Shown here piece by piece: positions 8,908-16,035 of a DNA stretch of 64,000 bases. Under the pieces are notes generated by a model. It saw only the letters and a list, made by a program, of their open reading frames with translations, searched no databases and was not told the origin of the DNA. The stretch is from Cardinium endosymbiont cEper1 of Encarsia pergandiella. GTDB lineage: Bacteria; Bacteroidota; Bacteroidia; Cytophagales; Amoebophilaceae. Numbering within the stretch: position 1 is the stretch's first letter; every line of letters starts with the position of its first letter. The position numbers and the translations under genes were made by a program. The stretch covers positions 35 through 64,034 of the forward strand of contig NC_018605.1 in the NCBI RefSeq assembly GCF_000304455.1. Reading direction: 5' to 3'.

Positions 8908-9711
8908 ATGGCAAGCAAATATAATATATATAAGTCTATTACACAAGGCCTAGTAGGTCCAAATATACTATTCCCAGCCGTTTATCTTTTATTTAGTGCA
9001 GAGATTTGTACCTCTTCTCCTAAAGATAAACCAAGGAACGGAATAGGTAATGAATATGTAGCAACACTTCAAGTTAAACAAACGAATAAGATAGCAGAGA
9101 TCAGCAACCCTAAAGGTGAGGCAAACGATTTCAGCCAATTACATGAAGTACAAGATGATCTAGCAATAGATTCCGCACAGGATGATGAATCGTTTGATAC
9201 AGATACAACTACTCCTTCTGTAGAACCATCAGAAGATTCTGTTGCTAAAGATGAATCAAAGGCATCCGTAGTGGATACAACATCTAAGCAGGATCAGCAG
9301 CAGGAATCTATTAAAGGTGATCCTTGTATACCATCTTCTGATGAAAATAGTGGTCTAAGCACTGCACTTCACAACGCTGTGTTTAAAAGAAGTCCCGCAT
9401 TCAGAGGATCAGATGCTGAATCAGATGCTGAATCAGATAGTGAATGCGTTGATAATCAATTAGGTGATGAATCGGATGATAATCCGGATGATGAACATGA
9501 TAAATACATAAATCAAGAGAAAAACAACTATAAAGCACTGAAAAGATATACTAATAATAAACCGCAAAACATAAACCTACGTGCATTTGCAGAAGGTTTT
9601 GATAATAGATCAGAAAATGACAAAAAAGTTGATGGACAGGATGAACAAAAATATGATAATGATGAAAATACTGATACTGATACTGATACTGATACTGAAT
9701 GGGATGATTAG
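8908..9711 (+). CDS. Island paralog 4: candidate Arp2/3-binding CA-type effector
   Basis: 267 residues. The family leader (NILFPAVYLLFSAEIC) is followed by a block to about residue 128 that is nearly identical to the next gene, so the two are recent duplicates with exchanged C-termini. From residue 150 it reads LSTALHNAVFKRSPAFRGSD, which fits the central amphipathic helix of WASP-family VCA regions. A strongly acidic Asp/Glu/Ser stretch follows (169-198), then a spacer, then a second acidic tail ending TDTEWDD. The Trp at 265, three residues from the end and inside acidic residues, is the arrangement WASP proteins use to bind Arp2/3. No WH2 motif or polyproline run is seen. The actin-related role is inferred from short motifs only. 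Confidence 0.75.
   Translation: MASKYNIYKSITQGLVGPNILFPAVYLLFSAEICTSSPKDKPRNGIGNEYVATLQVKQTNKIAEISNPKGEANDFSQLHEVQDDLAIDSAQDDESFDTDTTTPSVEPSEDSVAKDESKASVVDTTSKQDQQQESIKGDPCIPSSDENSGLSTALHNAVFKRSPAFRGSDAESDAESDSECVDNQLGDESDDNPDDEHDKYINQEKNNYKALKRYTNNKPQNINLRAFAEGFDNRSENDKKVDGQDEQKYDNDENTDTDTDTDTEWDD
9670..9699 (+). repeat. ACTGAT hexamer repeat encoding the acidic tail
   Basis: Four perfect ACTGAT units and one ACTGAA unit, encoding alternating Thr-Asp up to the terminal EWDD. As a six-base unit it can change the length of the acidic tail without a frameshift. Confidence 0.85.
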
Positions 9712-9712
9712 T

Positions 9713-9825
9713 AGAAAAAACCTTATCACCTAAATTAGGTTACCAACCTACTTCTACCACCCAGTGGTCGTGTGCAAAGCATCCAATATTTTTTGCCACC
9801 AGCCATTAGATTTTAAGGTTAATTT
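9713..9825. repeat. Downstream island repeat, copy 2, with hairpin
   Basis: Starts two bases after the stop of paralog 4 and closely matches 11218-11313 (shared AAAAAACCTTATCACCTAAA, then CAGTGGTCGTGTGCAAAGC). The hairpin spans about 9760-9810, with CCAGTGG on the left and an imperfect partner (CCATTAG) on the right. A weaker relative is at 5985-6073. Confidence 0.75.
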
Positions 9826-9884
9826 TTTGTTGGATCTATTTATATAGGTAAGCTTTTTTGTTCAGCCAATAGAATAAACAGTAC

Positions 9885-10018
9885 GCGCATTGAAAAAAGT
9901 TGTGGTAAGGCAGTGGTCCTTCAAGCTGATTAGAAAATCAGCTTGGCTGGGTTTTGCAGAATGGATTCTGATTTTCCAGCTTGAAGGACCCAGTGGCCGC
10001 AACTTTTTTCATTAGCGC
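9885..10018. repeat. 134-bp imperfect palindrome between paralogs 4 and 5
   Basis: The left arm begins GCGCATTGAAAAAAGTTG and includes CCTTCAAGCTG and GAAAATCAG. The right arm answers with CTGATTTTC, CAGCTTGAAGG, CAACTTTTTTCATT and GCGC. Interruptions are short and the central loop is about 25 bases. No reading frame is present. It could be a small non-autonomous mobile element or a structured RNA. Only the outer left part recurs upstream of paralog 4 (from 8794), and a faded copy lies around 6150-6236. Confidence 0.75.
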
Positions 10019-10029
10019 TTGATTTTTTG

Positions 10030-10057
10030 GCTACTTTTTTCTTGATAAAAAAGTAGC
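10030..10057. repeat. Dispersed GCTACTTTTT hairpin, copy 4
   Basis: A near-perfect hairpin: GCTACTTTTTT on the left and AAAAAAGTAGC on the right around CTTGAT. It follows the 134-bp palindrome directly and lies 80 bases before the ATG of paralog 5. Confidence 0.7.
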
Positions 10058-10137
10058 ATAACAATGGCTAAGGAATGGCTTAGCCCTTATAGGCTAGCGC
10101 TTGACCCATATAAAGCAATTAAAAAAAAGAAACAACT

Positions 10138-11217
10138 ATGGCAGGTAAATTTAATACATATAAATCTATTCATAAAGGGGTAGCAAATATACTATTTACA
10201 GCCGTTTATCTTTTATTTAGTGCAGAGATTTGTAGCTCTTCTCCTAAAGATAAACCAAGGAACGGAATAGGTAATGAATATATAGCAACACCTCAAGTCA
10301 AACAAACGAATAAGATAGAAGAGATCAGCGACGCTGAAGGTGAGGCAAACGATTTCAGCCAATTACATGAAGTACAAGATGATCTAGCAATAGATTCCGC
10401 ACAGGATGATGAATCGTTTGATACAGATACAACTACTCCTTCTGTAGAACCATCAGAAGATTCTGTTGCTAAAGACGAATCAAAGGCGTCCGTAGTGGAT
10501 ACAACATCTAAGCAGGAGCAGAAGAAAGAGGGCTCTACTAGAGGTGTTGATGATCTTAGACCATCACCTGATGTTTTGGTAAAAGATGAATGTTCTGAGA
10601 CACCTATAGATTCGAAAGTGTTACCGGAACGTCCGGAACGTAGACGTAGTAAATCAAAATCTAGATCTATCAAAAGTTCTGAGCATATACTGAATCTTTT
10701 ACACACACTTTCAGATACAAATAAATTAGTTACATCGCTGCTACTAAATTCGGAAGTAAAACCGCAGCGTCCCAAACGTAGACGTCATAAATCAACTTTG
10801 CCAGTGAGAGTCGAAAAAGATAGTTCAAATAGTAGGTTATCTTCAAATCAGTCTAGTGATGCGAATACCTTTGTTCCACCACCTCCGCCTCCATTGCCTA
10901 GCGAAGATAATAGTCGACCATCTTCAAAATCATCTCTGCTTTCATCGTCTCCAAATGGTACTGTAGATAAAAATGAATCAGATGGTAGTCCAAATCAAGA
11001 TCCTCGTGCAGATCTGCTAGAAGAGATTCGAGGCGGTGTTAAGCTTAGGAAGGTACCACAACAAGAAGGTGCAAGAAACCCTGTTGTACAACCTGAACAA
11101 AACTCCCTTGCAGCTGCCCTTGAAAGGGCTTTGAACGAAAGAAATAAGGCCATGCATTCTGAATCTGAATCTGATTCAGGTAGTGAATCAGAGCATGATG
11201 ATGAATGGAATGGTTAG
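10138..11217 (+). CDS. Island paralog 5: WASP-like VCA-domain candidate actin effector
   Basis: 359 residues. The family leader (shortened, VANILFTAVYLLFSAEIC) and a block to about residue 128 match paralog 4. Two basic clusters follow, RPERRRSKSKSRS (about 165-177) and PKRRRHK (212-218), which resemble nuclear localisation or RNA-binding stretches. Then comes a polyproline run FVPPPPPPLP (245-254). Residues 290-305 read RADLLEEIRGGVKLRKV, matching the WH2 pattern LLxxIxxGxxLKKV. Residues 324-341 (LAAALERALNERNKAMHS) match the WASP central helix, and the end is acidic with Trp 357 (EHDDEWNG). The order proline run, WH2, central, acidic is that of N-WASP and of the Rickettsia effector RickA. 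A host actin-nucleating role through Arp2/3 is therefore a strong inference; secretion is inferred from the leader. Confidence 0.85.
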   Translation: MAGKFNTYKSIHKGVANILFTAVYLLFSAEICSSSPKDKPRNGIGNEYIATPQVKQTNKIEEISDAEGEANDFSQLHEVQDDLAIDSAQDDESFDTDTTTPSVEPSEDSVAKDESKASVVDTTSKQEQKKEGSTRGVDDLRPSPDVLVKDECSETPIDSKVLPERPERRRSKSKSRSIKSSEHILNLLHTLSDTNKLVTSLLLNSEVKPQRPKRRRHKSTLPVRVEKDSSNSRLSSNQSSDANTFVPPPPPPLPSEDNSRPSSKSSLLSSSPNGTVDKNESDGSPNQDPRADLLEEIRGGVKLRKVPQQEGARNPVVQPEQNSLAAALERALNERNKAMHSESESDSGSESEHDDEWNG

Positions 11218-11313
11218 CAGAAAAAACCTTATCACCTAAACTAGGTTTACTTCTACCATCCAGTGGTCGTGTGCAAAGCTTCCAATATTTTTTTGCCACC
11301 GGCCACTAGGTTG
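11218..11313. repeat. Downstream island repeat, copy 3, overlapping the Nudix gene end
   Basis: Begins at the stop of paralog 5 and closely matches 9713-9825. The hairpin spans about 11260-11310 (CCAGTGG with GCCACTAGG). The convergent Nudix gene ends inside this repeat at 11253, so its last codons come from repeat sequence. Confidence 0.75.
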
Positions 11314-11696
11314 AGTTGTTTGACAGTTTCTAGATCAGCCCATAGGTAATCGGTATGTTCGTGATTCAGCAGAATGGTATAGTCCGATGGCTGTGCCTTA
11401 GGCAATACCACTTTAAATAAGTGGAGTAGGTAATCCTGTTTGGGGTTAAAGATGCGGATACAAATCGTTTGGATAAAATTAGTCGCTTCTGGTAGTAGTA
11501 AGATATCTGTTTCTTCTTTTATTTCCCTTACTACTGCTTGAAGGGGCGTTTCATTTTTTTCTAGTTTTCCACCCGGCATGCACCATCGGCCGGCTACTGT
11601 TGGGACATCATTTTTTTTCAATAGCAAGACTTTTCCATTGCATACTATATAGCATATGGCTATTGATTTAGTAGGGTTAAAGCCCTCTATGTACAA
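11253..11696 (-). CDS. Nudix (MutT-family) hydrolase
   Basis: 147 residues. The Nudix box is clear: GKLEKNETPLQAVVREIKEE fits GX5EX7REUXEE, so it should hydrolyse a nucleoside diphosphate linked to another group with a divalent metal. The exact substrate (oxidised dNTP, nucleotide sugar or other) cannot be told. No upstream ATG exists in frame before a stop, so the start is the TTG at 11694-11696, with a GGGGG-containing stretch some 15 bases upstream as a possible ribosome site. The last 20 residues lie in the island repeat and may not be ancestral. Confidence 0.85.
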   Translation of the reverse strand: MYIEGFNPTKSIAICYIVCNGKVLLLKKNDVPTVAGRWCMPGGKLEKNETPLQAVVREIKEETDILLLPEATNFIQTICIRIFNPKQDYLLHLFKVVLPKAQPSDYTILLNHEHTDYLWADLETVKQLNLVAGGKKILEALHTTTGW

Positions 11697-11869
11697 TGGA
11701 TCAAATGCGAACTTACCCCCTTTAAATAATAACTACCTTCATTTTAATATAGTTGGTTAGATGACAGGAATGGCTGCTTATACAGGCTGGAAACCTTACT
11801 TTTTAAGTAGTATGATAACCGTTACCTATCAATGGATTCCAGCTATACACAGCGTTGCTATAGCTTTCG

Positions 11870-12730
11870 CTAGGCCAACATCTTCAGCAGTAGCGCCAGT
11901 GTTTCCTTTAATTTCCGTCTATCTACAATCATATCCAAGAAGCCATGTGCCAATAAAAATTCTGCGGTTTGAAAACCTTTCGGTAATGATTTGCCAACGG
12001 TTTCTCGAATCACACGTGGACCTGCAAAGCCAATTAGCGCCCCTGGTTCTGCCATATTAATGTCCCCTAGCATCGCGTAGGAGGCGCTTACCCCACCTGT
12101 AGTCGGGTCAGTTAGCAGCGAAAAATAAGGAATTTTAGCATCGGCCAATTGGCGTAATTTTGCAGCTGTTTTTGCCATTTGCATCAGGGAAAAGCTGCCT
12201 TCCATCATCCGTGCACCACCTGATTTAGAGATAATCAGTAGCGGGGTGTGGTGGGCCAAACAGTGGTTGACCAATTGGGCTATTTTTTCACCTACTACAC
12301 TACCCATTGAACCCCCAATAAATTTAAAATCCATACAGGCAATGGCAAGGGGTAGGATATCGATCTTACCATAAGCCGTTCGTACGGCATCTGTTAAACC
12401 GGTTTCCCTTTCTGCTTGTTTTAATCGTTCGGTATAGGGTCTATTGTCTATAAAGTGGAGTGGATCAACCGATCGGAAGGTTGCATTCAGCTCTGTAAAA
12501 TTGTTTGCGTCAAACAGAATGGAAAAGTATTCCTTTGAACCAATCGGTAAATGGTGGCCATCATCGGGCACCACTTGTAAATTTTCTTCTAATACTTTGC
12601 TGTGTATAATCTTTCCTTTTGCTGTTTTCACCCAAACGCCATCAGGTGACTCTTTTTTGGCAGAACTAGGGGTTAGGATTCCTTTCTTTTTGCGCTTAAA
12701 CCAGCTTAGATTGTCGTTTATTAAACTCAT
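11870..12730 (-). CDS. accD: Acetyl-CoA carboxylase carboxyltransferase subunit beta, zinc-finger Cys absent
   Basis: 286 residues. With AccA it transfers the carboxyl group from biotin to acetyl-CoA in fatty-acid synthesis. The carboxylase fold is clear ([42 protein letters not shown]). The N-terminal segment that holds a four-Cys zinc ribbon in E. coli AccD is present in outline but reads [12 protein letters not shown] and VVPDDGHH, with no Cys. As far as I recall, other Bacteroidota AccD proteins share this loss, so it probably marks the lineage rather than decay. The gene lies 45 bases after lysS, probably in one transcript. Confidence 0.95.
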   Translation of the reverse strand: MSLINDNLSWFKRKKKGILTPSSAKKESPDGVWVKTAKGKIIHSKVLEENLQVVPDDGHHLPIGSKEYFSILFDANNFTELNATFRSVDPLHFIDNRPYTERLKQAERETGLTDAVRTAYGKIDILPLAIACMDFKFIGGSMGSVVGEKIAQLVNHCLAHHTPLLIISKSGGARMMEGSFSLMQMAKTAAKLRQLADAKIPYFSLLTDPTTGGVSASYAMLGDINMAEPGALIGFAGPRVIRETVGKSLPKGFQTAEFLLAHGFLDMIVDRRKLKETLALLLKMLA

Positions 12731-12775
12731 AGACTTATGTAATAGATGGTAATGGATGGCATTGAGGTCTAGCTT

Positions 12776-14299
12776 TTATGGATTTTCAGGACGCATTTGT
12801 GGAAAAAATAGGACATCTTGAATAGATGGCACATTGGTCATGATCATCGTTAGCCGATCTATCCCTATGCCAATACCTACTGTTGGGGGCATGCCATAGC
12901 GCAAAGCTTTTAAAAAATCATGGTCTACCACCATCGCTTCTTCATCACCCCGTTCGCCTAGTTTACGTTGTGCCTCTAATCTTTTCTGTTGATCAATCGG
13001 ATCATTTAACTCAGAAAAAGCATTGCAGATTTCTTTACCTGCGCATATTACCTCAAATCGTTCGGTTAAAGCTGGATTGGTGCGATGTCGTTTCGCCAAA
13101 GGAGACATTTCAACGGGGTAGTCGGTTATAATAGTAGGTTGAATAAAATGTGGTTCACATTTCGCGCCAAAAATTTCATCTATAATTTTACCTTTGGCAA
13201 AGTTATCTGCTATATCTATAGCCAATTGATGGGCCACTCTGCGCAAGGCCGCCTCATCCATATGGCTTACATCATGTCCCGTAAAATGGTGAATCGCCTC
13301 AAACATCGTAAACCGTTTCCATGGCCGTTGAAAGTTAATCAAATCTGTACCAAACGGAACCGTTGTAGTCCCATGTAGGGCTAGTGCGACTCCTTCTAAT
13401 AATTCTTCTACATAGTCCATCATCCAGATGTAGTCTTTATAGGCCACATAAAGTTCTACTTGGGTAAATTCTGGGTTGTGGAAGCGGGACATGCCTTCGT
13501 TTCTAAAATCTTTTGCAAATTCGTAGACACCCTCATAGCCCCCAATAATTAACCGCTTTAAATAAAGCTCATTAGAGATCCGTAAATATAAGGGGATATC
13601 TAGGGTATGATGGTGTGTGATAAAGGGGCGTGCCGATGCGCCTCCATAAATGGGTTGCAGAATAGGGGTTTCCACTTCTAGGTATCCTTTATCCTGCAAG
13701 GAGGCTTTCATCGTGTGGATCAACTTCGCCCGTTGTTCAAATACCTTGCGTACTGCTGGATTCACGATTAAATCAACATATCTTTGACGATACCGTTGTG
13801 CAGGATCTGTGAAGGCATCATATACTTTCCCACCTTCTTTGGTCGATACTTCTTTGACAATTGGTAGAGGGCTAAGTGCCTTGGTTAACAGCCGAAGATG
13901 GGTCACATGCACCGCTATGGCACCCACTTGCGTTGTAAAGACAAAACCTTGGATTTCAATGATGTCACCTATGTCAAGTAATTTCTTAAAGAAGATATTG
14001 TAGTGGCTTTTGTCTTCTCCTGGACAAATGGAATCTCTTTGTACATAGAGTTGAATCCGCCCACTTGCATCTTGTAATTCTACAAACGAAGCCTTTCCCA
14101 TAATTCTACGTCCCATAATCCGGCCTGCCAGTACTAGGTGGCTATAGTTTGCTTTATCTGCTTCTTTGTAATCGGAAAGAATAGTGGCTGCTTTGGCATT
14201 GATGGGGTGAACAGAACCTGGATAGGGATTGATCCCCATAGATTCTAAGCGGTCTTTTTTCTGTATTCGAATGGTGGTTTGTTCATTCAGCTCCTGCAT
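12776..14299 (-). CDS. lysS: Lysyl-tRNA synthetase, class II
   Basis: 507 residues, charging tRNA-Lys. The N-terminal OB-fold anticodon-binding domain (GRIMGRRIMGKASFVELQD) precedes the class II catalytic core: motif 2 (FRNEGMSRFHNPEFTQVELY) and motif 3 (GIGIGIDRLTMIMT) are intact. The ATG at 14299 starts the usual short N-terminal extension. It is followed on the same strand by accD. Its cognate tRNA-Lys is in this window at 32818-32890. Confidence 0.97.
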   Translation of the reverse strand: MQELNEQTTIRIQKKDRLESMGINPYPGSVHPINAKAATILSDYKEADKANYSHLVLAGRIMGRRIMGKASFVELQDASGRIQLYVQRDSICPGEDKSHYNIFFKKLLDIGDIIEIQGFVFTTQVGAIAVHVTHLRLLTKALSPLPIVKEVSTKEGGKVYDAFTDPAQRYRQRYVDLIVNPAVRKVFEQRAKLIHTMKASLQDKGYLEVETPILQPIYGGASARPFITHHHTLDIPLYLRISNELYLKRLIIGGYEGVYEFAKDFRNEGMSRFHNPEFTQVELYVAYKDYIWMMDYVEELLEGVALALHGTTTVPFGTDLINFQRPWKRFTMFEAIHHFTGHDVSHMDEAALRRVAHQLAIDIADNFAKGKIIDEIFGAKCEPHFIQPTIITDYPVEMSPLAKRHRTNPALTERFEVICAGKEICNAFSELNDPIDQQKRLEAQRKLGERGDEEAMVVDHDFLKALRYGMPPTVGIGIGIDRLTMIMTNVPSIQDVLFFPQMRPENP

Positions 14300-14519
14300 G
14301 ACTTTGGTAAAATAAAAGTAAAATATATGAGATAGCCCTGGACATTTTAGCCATCATAATTTATCCATCTAATTTACAGTTTATTTTTATAAATTCTTCT
14401 GTAGCCTCACTACTATTTTAATCTATGGCGTGGTTGAGCAGGGTATGGCCGCCTTTTTTCTAAGGTAATATTATGTTTGTAACCTCCTGAAAAGTTTAGA
14501 GAAAAAAAATAGATTATAC

Positions 14520-14837
14520 TTAATCTATTTTTAACGCTACCAAAAAAGAACGTAAGCGACGCAATCGTTGTACCACTTCTCCTGGCGTAATGGTGGAGGC
14601 GATACCGTGCTTTTGAATTACTTTACGTGCCCCTGCTAAACTATATCCTTTTTCTTTAACCAGCGTATAGATGTACTGCAGCTGAGCGATATCTTTTTCT
14701 TGATACCTTCTGGCACCCTTGCTATTTTTATGAGGCTGAAGGATCCCACTAAAGGATTTTTCCCAAAAACGTATTAAAGAAGGTGCTACCCCAAGGTGGC
14801 AAGCTACTTCTTGAATGGTCCAATACTTTTTTTCCAT
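14520..14837 (-). CDS. MerR-family transcriptional regulator
   Basis: 105 residues with a winged helix-turn-helix at the N-terminus (YWTIQEVACHLGVAPSLIRF) and a YQEKDIAQLQYIYTLV linker typical of MerR proteins. There is no Cys or obvious ligand-binding domain after the short coiled coil, so the signal is unknown. It lies 32 bases downstream of the M23 peptidase gene in the same direction, a neighbourhood I recall from other Bacteroidota. Confidence 0.85.
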   Translation of the reverse strand: MEKKYWTIQEVACHLGVAPSLIRFWEKSFSGILQPHKNSKGARRYQEKDIAQLQYIYTLVKEKGYSLAGARKVIQKHGIASTITPGEVVQRLRRLRSFLVALKID

Positions 14838-14869
14838 ACTTTGCTAAAGCCCTTACCCCTAACCAATTG

Positions 14870-15841
14870 CTAAAAATTTGAACAAAGGGCTTGTATACGA
14901 TATGCTGATTGCCTACGAACTTCCTCATATTCAGCCGGAGTAAGTTCTCCTACGAAATATTGTATTGGATTTACACGTTTTCCATTGCAGTAGACTTCAT
15001 AGTGAAGATGGGGAGCTGTTGAGTCGCCTGAATTACCAACTGTACCAATCTGTTGCCCTCTCGTGATCTGTTGTCGTTCTTTAATGATAATTGTATCCAT
15101 ATGGGCGTAGTGGGTTTTAAAGCCATTGCCATGTTCGATTAGTAAATGGTGGCCATATCCCTTTTTGTCTTTTTTGATCCATTTGATATATCCATCCGCA
15201 GCGGCATAAATGGGTGTATGCATAGGTGCCGAAAAATCAACCCCTTCATGCATTTTAAATATTTTATAAATTGGATGGAGGCGTCTACCAAAATGACCAG
15301 ATATTCTTTTCAAATGTTTTTTAGAAACAGGTGGGAAAGTAGGAGTAGAAGCAAATTTCGCCGTTTTCTGTTTTGCAAGGCTCATGACTTGATCATAGGA
15401 TTTCTTTTGAATGGTGAGTTGGCTCGCCAATTGATCTACTTTAGACAATGTTTGCGCAATTAAAGTATCTTTCCCTAAGTGGGCATATTTGTTAACCCCT
15501 CCGATGCCCGCATTGCGTTCTGTAGCAGAAAGTGGGGCGGTATTCAATAAAACCCTATAAAGGTCATCATCGCGTTGTTGCAGAGTCGCTAAGAGTGCCG
15601 TACTACTTTCTATTTTTTTTTGTACGAAATCGTAATAGGCCTTAAGTTTTTCATTGTCTTGCCACAGTGCTGCTTCCTTGGGAGAAGGAACATGATCTTG
15701 ATAATACCGCACCATACCAACGGCCAACAATACCGAGAAAAATAAAAAAGCAAAAGTACGTAAAATAAAAGTTGATACAGACGGGCGCACAGGCTCATAG
15801 CTGCAAGTAGCAGGGTTATAATAATACTTGGTTTTAAGCAT
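14870..15841 (-). CDS. M23-family peptidase, membrane-anchored, LytM-type
   Basis: 323 residues. One N-terminal membrane anchor (about 23-45, FILRTFAFLFFSVLLAVGMV) and a periplasmic coiled coil precede a C-terminal LytM domain. The zinc ligands are in HEGVDF (HxxxD) and HLHYEV (HxH), with a second conserved His in THYAHMDT, so the enzyme could cleave peptidoglycan cross-bridges or activate other hydrolases. Together with murA, it suggests peptidoglycan is still made or remodelled. It is co-directional with the MerR gene. Confidence 0.92.
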   Translation of the reverse strand: MLKTKYYYNPATCSYEPVRPSVSTFILRTFAFLFFSVLLAVGMVRYYQDHVPSPKEAALWQDNEKLKAYYDFVQKKIESSTALLATLQQRDDDLYRVLLNTAPLSATERNAGIGGVNKYAHLGKDTLIAQTLSKVDQLASQLTIQKKSYDQVMSLAKQKTAKFASTPTFPPVSKKHLKRISGHFGRRLHPIYKIFKMHEGVDFSAPMHTPIYAAADGYIKWIKKDKKGYGHHLLIEHGNGFKTHYAHMDTIIIKERQQITRGQQIGTVGNSGDSTAPHLHYEVYCNGKRVNPIQYFVGELTPAEYEEVRRQSAYRIQALCSNF

Positions 15842-15984
15842 AAAAAATATATAATGATAAAATATATAGACCCACGCTATTTGAATTTAAAAAAAACTAC
15901 TAAGAGAATCAACTATTATTGGGTTTTAAAAGGGCAGTAGGAGGGGACATGACAGACTATTATCAGCGGGTGCAATATAAAAAA

Positions 15985-16015
15985 GCGGCTTTCTAAAACC
16001 AAATTAGAAAGCCGC
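15985..16015 (-). terminator. Rho-independent terminator of dnaK
   Basis: A perfect 12-bp stem, GCGGCTTTCTAA (15985-15996) and TTAGAAAGCCGC (16004-16015), with a seven-base loop. Read on the minus strand it follows the dnaK stop by about 20 bases and is followed by a run of six T. One of the clearest intrinsic terminators in the window. Confidence 0.9.
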
Positions 16016-16035
16016 GAAAAAAAGAATTAAAAATA

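Noticed and set aside
10293-10775. Minus-strand ORF of 160 codons opposite paralog 5
   Set aside because: Ser-rich shadow of an acidic, low-complexity coding frame that has the conserved leader and C-terminus.
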